64,000 nucleotides of DNA, from positions 12,071,456 to 12,135,455 of the forward strand of contig CM043792.1 in assembly GCA_023974075.1 (NCBI GenBank), written 5' to 3'. Below the pieces are notes generated by a model, which saw nothing but the letters and a program-made list of their open reading frames with translations, was not told where the DNA came from and searched no databases. The DNA is from Chaenocephalus aceratus. Its lineage: Eukaryota; Chordata; Actinopteri; Perciformes; Channichthyidae. How positions within the stretch are numbered: the stretch's first letter is position 1; every line of letters begins with the position of its first letter. A program made the translations under genes and the position numbers. Below are positions 12,605-23,807 of the stretch, one piece after another.

Positions 12605-13130
12605 AAGGCAAGGCAAGGCAAGTTTATTTATATAGCACTTTTCAACACAAGGCAATTCAAAGTGCTTTACAAAAAATGAAAGACATTAAGCATTAAAAAA
12701 GAAAAGCTAATAAAATAAACATTAAAAGAAAAAATACATGGATAAAAGTTACGGTGCAGTTTAAGATATGAATAGTTCAATTAAAAGCAGCGACAAAAAG
12801 AAAAGTCTTCAGCCTGGATTTGAAAGTAGTCAGAGTTGCAGCGGACCTGCAGGTTTCTGGGAGTTTGTTCCAGATATTTGGAGCATAATAACTGAACGCT
12901 GCTTCTCCATGTTTAGTTCTGACTCTGGGGACGGAAAGCTGACCTGTCCCTGAAGACCTGAGAGATCTGGATGGTTCATAATTTAGCAGGAGGTCAGAAA
13001 TGTATTTTGGGCCTAAACCATTCAGTGCTTTATAAACCAGCAGCAGTATTTTGAAATCTATTCTTTGACACACAGGAAGCCAGTGTCAAGACTTCAGAAC
13101 AGGAGTGATGTGATCCACTTTCTTAGTGTC
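12605..13130 (-). mobile_element. LINE fragment (L2-like), 3' end of reverse-transcriptase ORF
   Basis: On the minus strand, 12777-13073 reads RIDFKILLLVYKALNGLGPK and then APNIWNKLPETCRSA...FKSRLKTFLF. This is the C-terminal tail typical of L2-type fish LINEs. The flank GCAAGGCAAGGCAAG with TTTATTTATATAGCAC is its 3' end. 5'-truncated, non-functional. Confidence 0.8.
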
Positions 13131-13432
13131 AGTGAGTAGAAGTAGTAGATTTTTCTCTTTGCCTTTATGTCAACAAAGTGACCATTTTCTCTGTACTGCA
13201 GGCATTGTCACTTCTACAGTAGCTTGGGCAACTGCTAGTGTTGATTATTAATGAATATATTAAATCTATATAATGAAAGAAAATAGAGAAAAAAACAACT
13301 ATTTACAGCTCTCAAGGTATAATCTTTAAATTGTTTGACTTACAATGGAATCGGCAAATGTTACTAGTAGACAGATTTGTATGGATATTTGACATGTTTC
13401 CTGTGAGTTCTCATAACGTAGACAGTTCTTAC

Positions 13433-13581
13433 CTGATCGCATCCATCCAGGCGTCCCGCTCTTCGGATCCGGCGGCCCGCAGCTTATAGGACTGATGTTT
13501 GCCCTGCACCACTCTGCCTTTGTTCTCCGTCTTGCAGGCCTTGATCTTTTGTCCTTTGGGGTTATATAACTCCAGACAATA
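13433..13581 (-). CDS. cyth4: cyth4 exon: C-terminal half of PH domain
   Basis: Reads [18 protein letters not shown] and ends [10 protein letters not shown]. Acceptor GTTTGAACAG and donor GTAAGA on the minus strand. Starts in phase 0 and ends in phase 2, so a further exon must follow at lower coordinates. Confidence 0.92.
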
Positions 13582-16500
13582 CTGTTCAAACACAGACAAA
13601 GACACACATGCCGTACGGTTACTTTGTGCCTATGCTTTCTGTTTGTTCTATGAGCTTTCTGATAGGCGTTTGACTCGCTGTTTCAACACTTGTGTTACAT
13701 ATATTCATTTAGAAATAAACCGTGTCATTCATTAAGTTGTTTGGCAGCAGATTGTGTTTTAATTGTTTATTCAATAGGGACAGAGGACACTTCTAAACGT
13801 CAGTTTAAAAATACAAGGTCCCACAGCTGTACAAGTGACACACACACAGTAAACGAGTGGAAAAACACATTTTGCAATATGGCAAGAGGAAGATATTCTT
13901 CTAGAATCACTTAATTACAGATAACCATGAAATCCTCATCACTGCTACACATTCCAGCTTTTTGAAATAAACATTTAAGATTTGTCACATCCTGGCTTGT
14001 ACACCTTATCTAAGGAGAAAACCTAGAGGAGAGGATTGGTAACTAAACATGTGGGGAATCTCCCTGAATTTATCTCCAGTTATGGGAGGGTTATTTTTTA
14101 TTTTGTAATATTTCCATTCTTCTAGATTTTCATTCTGATAATGAATGTTTGTCACGATGGCTCATTTCATTTAAGAAATTCTATTATTTAGTTGCCTTTA
14201 TAAAATGCTTTCCCAGTATTTAAGGTATTGAAGCCTCAAAACTCAAATACCTGTTTGTTGTTGTCTGGTAGACTCCTTACGCACAGGTTCTCCAGAGGAA
14301 TAATACCTATCGGGTCTTTATCCTGCAGGAAGAGGCGGATATTAAAACACAGATTCAACCTTTAAACCCCAAGTAGAATATTTACTGTTGAAGCAAAGGT
14401 TTTGTCGCAGCAGAAAGACAAATACTTACTGTGGTGTATTCAAAGTAGTACAAGCAGCTGTCTGTTAAAATAAACCACCTCCTCTTCCAGGTTTTCACTC
14501 GCCCACCTTCAACAAAGACAACATAATTGTAGGAAAACGTTTTCTTTTTGTAATCTTCTCTAAATACAACAGCATATTAAAGCTTTTTGAGTTTTAAGTA
14601 AATCTATTATTCTAAGGGTAAATGTTCGATTTGATTTTTTATGGTTAATGTACACATTTATTCTCAATTAATTTGTATCAGAGAATTCAAGCCGCCCTCC
14701 TCTGGCTCTGCAATAACAACTCGTTTTGTACTTACAATGGCCCTAATGCACAGGCGAGACTAAACGCCTCCAGAAGTGTCAGATTATCTTCTTTGTGTTA
14801 CAAATCATCATGTTCTCACCCATTTTCAGGAGCCAGCCTTCTCTGTCTGGATTAAAAAACGTCAGCGTGAGGTCGTTCCCATCATCCTCAGGGATTTTGA
14901 ATGGCTCGCTGCGGATGCTCGCATACAGTTTCTGGAAGAGATGACAATTTCAACATCAGATGTAGAATATTTCAAGTTTTCGAAAGTCTGGTTTTCCTTA
15001 AAAAAGTTAAATGAAGGTCAAAAACCTTCAAACCAGAGTTTTTGCTCACGTCTACTGTTGTCTAAAGGCTCAAAGACAACTTGTTCATACAGTATGCTCC
15101 ACAGCCAAGCAGAAAAAACACTTTTTGGCAAGAAATGTGTAAATGTATCCTGCACTAAACTCAATATGAGAATAAGTTATATTTTTCAAACTTTTATATT
15201 TAGTAAGCACGCTATTCCTCAGATCTGTTAGTAAGCGGTCTCATATCAGAAAGATTTCCTTTATACCAAACTACACATGGCAACACGCCTTTCGTACTTC
15301 CTTCCGCACTGTGATTGGACGGTGTAGTTCACTTGAAACTGCTCACAACAAGTTATGTAATATATTTAGAGACATTGCTGTTGAGATTTACATGTATTTG
15401 TAGTTTCTGAGCAGCAAAGGATCAGTGCCATCTAGTTCTGCTATATGACATTTATATGGCCTTTTCAATCCACCTCTGAGGTGAACCATCCCCTTTAAAC
15501 AGAAGTATTGGTAATAGCATCAGACCGTGAGCAGTTCTGCGGGCAGGTCCTCTCCGTGGTTGATTCCTCTGTTCATGGAAATGAATCGCTGCAGATTGGG
15601 TTTGTCTTTCACGTTGGGGTTGTGGAGACTTGTGTTGAGCATGATGATGGCAAAAGACAGGATGTAGCATGTGTCTGTAACACACATCAACACAAATACA
15701 CACACCACAGTTAGTTTCCTTCAGCTGATCATCATCAAATGAAACCCCATTATAAATAAGAGGTTTGTGTGAGGCAGAGATGAGAAGATAGCAAGGCTTG
15801 TCGTGTTTTGTGAAAAGAAAGAAATATAACAGTGGATAACTTGTCTTCTAGATATTTATGAAATTAGGGAAACTTTTGAATTCGACTGTCTGAGAAAGGG
15901 AGTCAGGCAGCGCCTTTGTTGTTCGTACCCGTGGATTGAAAGACCCCTGGGTTACAGTCGCAGTAGCGAGTTGCAAACGCCTCCATCATCCTGTCAATCT
16001 TCTGAGCTTCTCCCGGGAGACGAAAGCTCCAGAGGAACTGTCTGCAAGACGGCAGAGGAGTCAAACAACATGCAAACACAATATCAAACACACGCTGTGA
16101 AGAAGGAGGAGAAATCCCTCATCATCAGAAAACAAGAGAAAAGGTAAAACTGCTGCAACGTTTTTTGCTGATATAAATTCTGCTCGACGAACCTCAGCGC
16201 CTGCACCAGATTCAGGTCGGAGAATTCATGCAGGCCCACAAACTCTTTCAGTGTCTGCAGATGCATTTCCTCCCTTTGGGAAATTTAAATATAGTTAACA
16301 CAATGTTAAGATGCAGTATAAAAAAAACATATAAATGCGAATGAGTACATTTGGCCGAGAATTGGCTGGAGTAGTTCATTGCACTGGTTCTTTGATTAAA
16401 GTAAATACTTATTCAACCACTGCTTTTGATCTAAACGAATGTTTATGCTTCATTTTGTGGCATCAGGATATATTCCAGCCACGGTTTTCCTCCTGATCGA

Positions 16501-19500
16501 AGTTACATCCATGACCTTTGACGGCACCCGCCTGTCATTCAAAGCAACCAGTGATATGGTTAAATAACTTTAAGCCCGAGTATATCTTAAACAGGTGAGT
16601 TTTATAAAAGTGACATCCCGTGCAGGGGTCAACAAAAGGGATATAAGCTATAGATCCCAAAACCATTATTTCAAAAACGTTTATTTGTGCTCTAATTCTG
16701 GCCATTTCAACGTGGGGGTCTTTGGAGATGGACATTTCGGAGCCAGCCTAGAGTGGCCGTTCGATTATCTGCAGTTTTGTGCGCTTTAGCATAGACTGCG
16801 CTGCTTTATTACAACCCATTTCAGTTAGTTACCACCAGGCTCACATTTTGTCAGAGCACTTTACCTGTCTCCCAAGAAGTTGCCAATGGCGGTCTTGTTC
16901 AGTCCCTCCTCCTTGTAAAGAAACTCAGCCACTGACCCTGCTCGCCATTCCAGCAATTCATTTTCCACTAGGTAATGGACACCCTGTAAAAACATTAGCA
17001 TGCACATCAGTTATGTCCATGTTAACAAAGAGTACCTTTTCCAAATAAAACCCTACTGAACATGAACACTGAAGTAATGGAAGAAGCTGACGTCAATGGT
17101 GGTGAAGACAACAAGTCCCATGATCCCACTCTACTTTACGACGCCACTAAACTCCATCCTTTGTTATTGTTTTGATTAAGAAACCCAGGGTAGCAGAATG
17201 GTTTTTGTATATAACGGTCATTCAAAATCACACAATGCTATTGTACTGTCCCTTTTTGACATGATACAAAAAATGCTTTACACCTATTTTATTTACATTT
17301 TTGTATTTTAAGTTTTGAACTCTTGGTTGGACAAAACAAGCAGTTTGAAGTCACCACATGGGCCCTGGGAATTTGTAATGATAATGTTTCACTACTTTTG
17401 ACATAATTTGATACAGTCCCTGGGGTCGAGTTTGAGACTGCAGTTAAATTAACTGTCCCTGGTTTCTAGGAATTTATGAAAACACAATTATCAGTCAGAA
17501 AATGTGGGATATACTTAAATAAATATCAGCAAGTGAACATAAGTTAAATCGCCCTTTTTTTGCCAATAAATGGAGCGTCTCATCATAGCATCATATGATT
17601 AGATGAAAAAATGTTGCTTACAATGGAGAATTGAAGTGGATTAGTTTTCTAGATGTTATATTTGAGGGGGGGGGAGAAAGGGCCATTATGTTAATGTGTG
17701 TGTAAGCTGACTAAAGGTCACTTACGGCATTAACATTTCTTTAGCTAGTTTGAAATGTAGATTGAATATTGGCTGTTCTTACAGAAACTGTAGTTTGTGA
17801 ACGTCCCTGACGAGCTTTTATGTTGGCCAAAGCTTGTTTATATTCTTATCAGCAGTGCCAACTCTGCAGGTTGATAATCAAGAAAGTTTTCTTCTACTCC
17901 TCTGAGTCACTCTTCGTCATTGATCACCGTGAAAAAGAAGGCGAAAAAGGTTAGCACACCGCTATCTTACTAAATCTCAAAGCATGTTCACGTCCAAAAC
18001 TTAAAGTATGACCTTTTCTTCTGAGTGTGCACTCCTGTTGAGTAGCTCTTCATATCAATTGCACTTTCAAAACCCCTTTAACCCCAAGAAGCCTTAACAC
18101 TTCTCCTCCTCCCACTTGTACGTGTCCTCAGGCCTGAGCTCAGAGCGGTCACGTGCCGAGGGACTCAGTGTTTAACTGAGTACGCAGAGAGGAAGCAGCG
18201 AAAAAGACGTAGGTCGCTGTGGTGAAGTGGCGCTTCTGCACCACTTCAGGGAACAGGATGTGGCTGTTCTCGCTATTCATCATCCTCTGCGTCTGTGCAC
18301 AGTTTGCGTTTCTGCACAACACACACACACACAGACACACACACAGACACACACAGACACATACTCTAATCTACATCAGCTCTGAGACAAGTTATATTCG
18401 CTGTCATCAGACTGTTGACCTTCAGATCCAGGGGAGTTTAAGTCAAAAGTTTGATTTGACCTTCTACCCCTTTACTCACTATAGCATACTTTTTACATGT
18501 TGAATATAATTATTAGATTGTTATAAAATAGGAAATAAACTCACCTTGTTTGGGTTCATGTTGAATTTCTTTTTCCCACGTAAGAATCTCTTGTTCCTCA
18601 CAACATTTTTACTGCAATAAAGATTTTTTTTTTTTACATTAGTATATCATACAACATAAATACAATTATTAAATAAAGCAGACATATTATGCTCATTGAC
18701 AAATTCATACTTTTCACCCTCTGTCTGAAACCAGAGCCCAGTCTGCTCTGATTGGTTAGCTGGCTGTCTCTGTGGTGATTGGTCAACAGTTTAGAGATCA
18801 TCCTCCATTAGCATATCACAACCAATGTATGGGGGTGCTAGCCAATAGAAGCGAGTTTTACATAGTGATGTCACTATGTCACTGAAGTAAACAAAGGACT
18901 ATAATTGAGGCTTGTGGGAGAGAAACTCCCTCTGTAGGGAAAAAGTCATGTTTGCAACTGTGTAGTCTGCAATCTGGATACAGCATCACTTCTTTGCAGT
19001 TTTGCTATATTTATATGAAATACATAAAATCATAAAGACATTTCAAAACAAAACATTATATGTTGCTGAGGCTCAAAATGTTTAAACGAGAAGTTATTTG
19101 GAGTTTTGACTCGACTTGATAATAACTAGACTGATAAATCAACTATTAAACATCAACATGTTTATCAATACATTTTCTGTCATTGAACTATTCACTCAAA
19201 TAAATTCCTCAGAGCATTATCTGAATTGTTCTTAAAGGTGTATCTCATAATTGTATTTATAGTTTTTGGGTGAGATTAGCAGTCCAGCAGCCTACTGATA
19301 AGAGTGTTTATCAAGCCAGTAGCACAGTTATAGCTAAATGAAGTGTCATCATACAGATGAAATGTAATTATCACTTTCTGAAATCAGCGTCAAAAGCAAT
19401 AAGAAGTCAGCCACATGCACATGATCTCTTCAAATGTTCACAAGACTTTGAACATCAGTGAGCAACAGAAGTACTTATACTCCATGGTTCAAGTGAAATA

Positions 19501-20715
19501 TAATACATTTGAATATCCACATTTAAGTCATGTGTTGAGAGTGCATGAGAAATAGTTGGCGAGCAAGTCAACAAGTAAAGCTACAATTACAGATAAATGG
19601 TTGAAATGTAACTAAAAGTAATGATAAACAGCTAAAACAGTAAACCTGAAAGGGGATCGCAAAGTTGCTAAGAGCCCTGGATAAACAATATAATTAGTTG
19701 TAATAGTTGAGATTAAAATGTTTCGTAGCTAAAACTAGAAATAAACTATAAGTTGAAATAATTATTGCCATCTTTAACTAAAGTTGGCAAACTATCTAAA
19801 AACAATGGATGAACAGTAAAAAAACTAATTAAGATAAACAGTTGGAAGAGTTGGCTAAAAGTAATGTCCATTATCTGAATAAGTAGGTCAAACTAAAGGA
19901 TAAACAGCTGAGATTGTAATCAAAAGGAATGGATCAACGGTTCAAATAGTTAGCTTGAAGTTCTGGATAAACAGTTGACAGAGCTGTGAGGCTGCAATCG
20001 AGGAACCACTGCTACGGGCTATGTCAAGTATTTTCATAAGAAGAAATGCAGTTCTAAAACCATCAGGGTGAAAGGTTTGAGTGGCAGGTGTACAGGTTAC
20101 ACTGCAAGTGCAGCATCTAATCGAACATATGTTGACTTCTGACTCAAAAAGAAAATTACAAAAAGCTGCTTATATGAAATGTTGAAACTGAGCACTTACT
20201 ACAAGTGAAGTGGTAGTCTGCCAGTGTCGCTTAAATAAGAGTGAAAGACCGTGCTGACTCATAGATAAGCTGATCTATATAAAAAAAGAGCAAGAAATAC
20301 TCACTTCTGCTCCTTCATTAAGGGGTGGTGGATATCTGGCATGACGTGATTGATTTCCAACCTCAGCTTCTGAGACAGGGAGATGAGAATGAGAGCAGTG
20401 CTGTAGCTTAGTACCAAGGTTTGTCATTATTACAGATCCCCATAGAATCAATGCTAGATGACTCAGGGCCGATTGGTCCCCGTCAGTTATAAAAGAGGAT
20501 CTTTAAATAATATTTCATTGAAACTTGTTGAATGAAATGCCTTTGTGTGCGGAGAGCTTTGTCCAGGCAGCCAGGAGAATAATAATGAGGGATTTATTGT
20601 AAGACCTTGGAGGGATATATTCACCACATTACCTGAATGTCATCCAGCATTTGAAATGTGTGAATCCCATAGGTGTCACCATCCCTCCTCTCTCCTGGGG
20701 CTAGGCTTGGTGAAC
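13433..20715 (-). CDS. cyth4: Cytohesin (ARF guanine-nucleotide exchange factor), cytohesin-4-like
   Basis: Eleven minus-strand exons join in phase, from high to low: 20715-20633, 20369-20305, 18611-18545, 16983-16865, 16273-16193, 16041-15929, 15674-15526, 14931-14820, 14506-14430, 14322-14251, 13581-13433. They give about 362 residues against about 394 in human CYTH4. The order is N-terminal helix, Sec7 domain (glutamic-finger region [12 protein letters not shown]), linker, PH domain. Sec7 loads GTP on ARF GTPases at membranes; the PH domain binds phosphoinositides. The exon 14931/14506 junction gives KMGGRV, the diglycine form associated with PI(3,4,5)P3 preference. GQKIKACKT and SEERD favour cytohesin-4. 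The ATG exon and the C-terminal exon were not found, though the donor at 13432 is good. Confidence 0.87.
14251..14322 (-). CDS. cyth4: cyth4 exon: PH domain strands
   Basis: 24 codons, [20 protein letters not shown] plus NNKQ, phase 0 at both ends, acceptor CTTCCTGCAG, donor GTATTT. Matches [13 protein letters not shown] of known cytohesins. Confidence 0.92.
14430..14506 (-). CDS. cyth4: cyth4 exon: PH domain lipid-binding loop
   Basis: Reads [20 protein letters not shown] and ends FEYTT. The basic residues after the diglycine contact the inositol phosphate head group in family structures. Donor GTAAGT. Confidence 0.92.
14820..14931 (-). CDS. cyth4: cyth4 exon: Sec7-PH linker and start of PH
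   Basis: Reads [20 protein letters not shown] then [14 protein letters not shown]. Acceptor CTCTTCCAG, donor GTGAGA. The linker is the autoinhibitory segment in the family. An open frame on the opposite strand (14776-15231) is only its shadow. Confidence 0.92.
15526..15674 (-). CDS. cyth4: cyth4 exon: Sec7 domain, C-terminal part
   Basis: Reads [20 protein letters not shown] and [20 protein letters not shown]. The [15 protein letters not shown] block belongs to the conserved ARF-binding groove. Acceptor TGTTACAG; donor GTCTGA is a weak GT site. Confidence 0.92.
15929..16041 (-). CDS. cyth4: cyth4 exon: Sec7 glutamic finger
   Basis: Reads [20 protein letters not shown] then [17 protein letters not shown]. 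The Glu in [10 protein letters not shown] is the catalytic glutamic finger and is intact. Donor GTACGA, phases match both neighbours. Confidence 0.93.
16193..16273 (-). CDS. cyth4: cyth4 exon: Sec7 domain
   Basis: Reads [20 protein letters not shown] then LNLVQALR. The acceptor is set by phase: using AAAG ending at 16274 restores the frame and gives the same residue count as human cytohesins between GER and HEF. Confidence 0.88.
16865..16983 (-). CDS. cyth4: cyth4 exon: Sec7 domain start
   Basis: Reads [20 protein letters not shown] then [19 protein letters not shown]. Acceptor TTTTTACAG, donor GTAAAG. Strong match to the conserved [14 protein letters not shown] block. Confidence 0.93.
18317..18362. 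repeat. (CA)n microsatellite with CAGA interruptions
   Basis: Simple repeat of ACACAC with regular AGACAC units, inside a cyth4 intron. Confidence 0.9.
18545..18611 (-). CDS. cyth4: cyth4 exon: helix to Sec7 junction
   Basis: Reads [20 protein letters not shown] then NK, aligning with the conserved GRKKFNMDP block. Acceptor TTATTGCAG, donor GTGAGT-like (GTGA). Confidence 0.88.
18675..18860. repeat. Dispersed repeat, copy 2
   Basis: Second copy of the repeat at 4392-4660 (shared GTCTGAAACCAGAGCCCAGT and GCCAATAGAAGCGAG). Same orientation, inside a cyth4 intron. Confidence 0.65.
19575..19985. repeat. Degenerate minisatellite in cyth4 intron
   Basis: Recurring words GGATAAACAGTTGA, AATAGTTAGCT and AAAAGTAATGGAT repeat about every 30-45 bases with much divergence. 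A related short piece is at about 432-475. Confidence 0.55.
20305..20369 (-). CDS. cyth4: cyth4 exon: N-terminal coiled-coil part
   Basis: Reads [20 protein letters not shown] then Q, equivalent to KLKDEIADV in human CYTH4. Acceptor CCCTGTCTCAG, donor GTGAGT. Heptad pattern is weak. Confidence 0.82.
20633..20715 (-). CDS. cyth4: cyth4 candidate N-terminal exon
   Basis: Acceptor TTTTTCCACAG, donor GTAATG on the minus strand. Reads ...TFQMLDDIQ and joins in phase to KLRLE, matching LLEDIQ-KLKDE in family members. The first part ([13 protein letters not shown]) is not conserved, so this exon is less certain. An ATG exon must lie further upstream. Confidence 0.65.
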
Positions 20716-20897
20716 CTGTGGAAAAAGTATATTTGGGAAGGCAATCAGTAGACATTCAGCAGCAATGTGCACTTTCTTGACAACCTAGCTCACGCCTACG
20801 CTCCCTCTCTCACAGACTAGCATACATCCAAACGTCCTCCTAGTTAGTGGACAGTAAGTAGGGAATGAGGTCTAAAAACATCCCCTTCCTCTTTACA
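20716..20897. other. Short spacer upstream of cyth4 candidate exon
   Basis: Nothing recognised; a cyth4 start exon is not visible here. Confidence 0.3.
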
Positions 20898-21470
20898 ATC
20901 CATCCATCCATCCATCCATCTTCTCCCGCTTATCCGTGGTTGGGTCGCGGGGGTAGCAGTTCCAGCAGAGAGCCCCAAACTTCCTTTTCCCTGGCGACAT
21001 CAACCAGCTCTGACTGGGGGATCCCAAGGCGCTCCCAGGCCAGCGAAGAGATATAATCCCTCCACCTGGTCCTAGGTCTACCCCTTGGTCTCTTCCCAGC
21101 TGGACGTGCCTGGAACACCTCCCTAGGGAGGCGCCCAGGTGGCATCCTAACTAGGTGCCCGAACCACCTCAACTGGCTTCTTTCGACGCGAAGGAGGAGC
21201 GGCTCAACTCCGAGTCCCTCCCTGATGACCGAACTTCTCACCTTATCTCTAAGGGAGACACCAGCCACCCGGCGGAGGAAACCCATCTCGGCCGCTTGTA
21301 TCCACGATCTCGTTCTTTCGGTCATGACCCATCCTGCATGACCATAGGTGAGGGTAGGAACGAAAATGGCCCGGTAGACAGAGAGCTTTGCCTTCTGGCT
21401 CAGCTCCCTTTTCGTCACAACGGTGCGGTAAAGCGACTGCAGTACCGCTCCCGCTGCTCCTCTTTACAAT
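20898..21470 (-). mobile_element. Rex3 retrotransposon (RTE clade), 5'-truncated
   Basis: The minus strand encodes the end of a reverse transcriptase at 21418-20930: MTKRELSQKAKLSVYRAIFV, LTYGHAGWVMTERTRSWIQA, and RWFGHLVRMPPGRLPREVFQ. It is followed by a 3' tail of GATG repeats (TCCATCCATCCATCCATC on +), the usual end of teleost Rex3. Only the last 0.57 kb remains, typical of 5' truncation. Confidence 0.9.
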
Positions 21471-21824
21471 GAATAAGGTTAATTTTGAGTGCACTATGGC
21501 CTTTAAAGGACAAATCATGTTATTTTGTGCAAATGTGTTAATGGGGGGATGATTTGAAACCGATTAAAAAGCAAGTTTAAGGCACAATATGTAATGTTCT
21601 ACCACAAGGGGTGAACAATGAACAAATACCAAGAGTTGGTTGGTGTCGTGTAGTAGCATGGGATAATGGGAGGGTTTCTCTTCATCACCACAGTTTCTCC
21701 GAGTTAGGATTCTTTCATTTTCATCATTCAGGACGTTTTTGGGTGCCCATTAAAACCAGTAAAAAACACAAATATATAGCGATTTTAGTTAAAAACTAGA
21801 GAATGCAATTCCTGAAGAAATTGC

Positions 21825-23767
21825 TAGTGGGAATGCTTTATGCTGAAAAGCTGCCGCTAAACTGCTATGCTGAAATGTAATGTGTAAGAAGAAAGTGAAT
21901 GATTTAGATTAAAATGAAATGTGTAAGAAGAAAGTGAAGAATTTAGATTGAAATGAAATGTGTAAGAAGAAAGTGAAGAATTTAGATTGAAATGATACAT
22001 GAACACTGGGGGCTTGAATGTGTGATGAGAGAAGAAAAGAAAGTAAAAAGGATTGGAACAGCAGCAGAATATTTGAACCGCAAACTTCTGAACTAAGTTG
22101 ATGGCGAATGATCTGTCGCCATGGCAACGGCATTTGATGACACCCCATAATATGCTTAGATGCGTTGATGGCTGCATCGTTACCAAACCTGTGAAGTCTT
22201 GGGCTGTTTGGAGTATTTTCACTCAAGTTATGAGAAAACCGTGTTTCCAGGTGAGCATTGTGTTGCCATGGTAACGGCAATTGAAGAAATCTCAAAACTG
22301 TCCCGTAGATGTCTTCAAGGCTGGACTGTTAGCACACTTGAGCACTTTTTGAACATTTTCATATAGTTATAGCGACATCATGTTTTATGGCGAGGGATGT
22401 GTTTCCATGGAAACGGCATATGGTGAGATCTCAGATTTGGCGTAGAGCTCTTGAGGCATGGACCGGTGATATACAAGTGAAGATTGGGGGACGATTGGAC
22501 AGTGTCGATTGGATTACAGCCTCATCGTGTTTCATGGCGAGTGGTCTGTCGCCATGGCAACGGCATTTGATGACACCCCATACTACGCTTAGATGCATTG
22601 ATGGCTGCATCGTTTATCAAACCTGTGAAGTTCTGGGCTGTTTGGAGTATTTTCACTGAAGCTATGAGAAAACCGTGTTTCAAGGCGAGCATTGTGTTGC
22701 CATGGCAACGGCATTTGAAGAAATCTCAAAACTGTCCCGAAGATGTCTTCACAGCTGGACTGTTGAAGTCTGCTGCATGTCAGTTGGAGTGATGACATCA
22801 TCGTGTTCCATGACACAGGTGTTTATATTTGAGCTAACGAGCTCTGTAGAGTTCACAGGTTTCCATTGTTCTGAATGAGAGATAAACCTCTTATATGTGA
22901 ACGTTTTGTGGAAGAACCGTAACAGATATCTGTGAAATTTCAAAACGTGAAGCATGTCAAGGAAGTTGAGTATCTGAAGTGTAATTTTTGTGTAGTTTCG
23001 GGTTAATAATGTGGCCTTTTTGGCAGTTTAACTAAAGGTGTGCGGCTGCTACCGTGAGGAAATTACAATGGGCTTTAATGGAGGCATGTTGAAAGTTTTT
23101 GTCACTTCATGCCCTCAAGAGGCATTTTGTTCAATTATCTTTGCTTAATTATTTGTCATTTTTCATGCTGTGAGATGTTTTCCTACGTTTGTCATGATAA
23201 ATTATGTCTCAGGAATGTAGGGTTTGGGAATTATGGCAGTTTAAAAAAAATATATGAAGGCAAATTTCAAGATTTTCTACACTCTAGCTGTGACATCACG
23301 CACTCTAGTTAATGTTAAAATATGAAGAAAACCTCTAAAACAAGGTCTTAAAAATGTGTAATATCTCTAAAAGTAAGAATGAGATTTAAAAGTTGTTTTA
23401 CACGAATAATGTCAGAAAGATGTGTAACATTTTAAAGTTGGAATGAGGTTTCTGAGTGAAAGTATGAATGAACAGTTAGCAGTTGAAGTCGCATGAAGAT
23501 TTGTTGAAGTCTGAAGATTTCCTCCATTGACTTCAATGTTAAAAGTTTGATGTATTATGGGATGTATCTCTGGAATTATGAAAGTTATGAATGAGAAAGG
23601 TAATAGCCATTGATTCCCGACCGAGCTGAACGTTTTGATGTTTGAACGGAGTTTCTGCGATGTTCAATGCGGGAGGAGAAGAGGGCCAAAATACCGGCGG
23701 AATAATAATAAAAATGTCCTGCGTAGAATAACAGTTAGTTGGAATGCTGTTAAGAGCATTCCCACTA
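21825..23767. mobile_element. Non-autonomous DNA transposon with 13-bp inverted ends
   Basis: Ends TAGTGGGAATGCT (21825-21837) and AGCATTCCCACTA (23755-23767) are perfect inverted repeats. Inside, a segment of about 230 bp occurs twice about 431 bp apart (around 22100-22330 and 22530-22760; shared TGTCGCCATGGCAACGGCAT), and there is a 39-bp tandem repeat. No transposase. No convincing target duplication. Confidence 0.7.
21882..21998. repeat. Tandem repeat, period 39 bp, 3 copies
   Basis: Units begin GTGTAAGAAGAAAGTGAA at 21882, 21921 and 21960. Last two units are almost identical. No spacers, so not a CRISPR. Confidence 0.9.
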
Positions 23768-23807
23768 AATCAGCGATTCTTCAATGCTGGCCAGTGGAAA
23801 CAGACTT

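Noticed and set aside
14776..15231. 151-codon + strand open frame
   Set aside because: Lies opposite a well-supported cytohesin exon and runs into intron; shadow frame.
21882..21998. Regular 39-bp repeats that resemble a CRISPR array
   Set aside because: No spacers, only three units, vertebrate genome.
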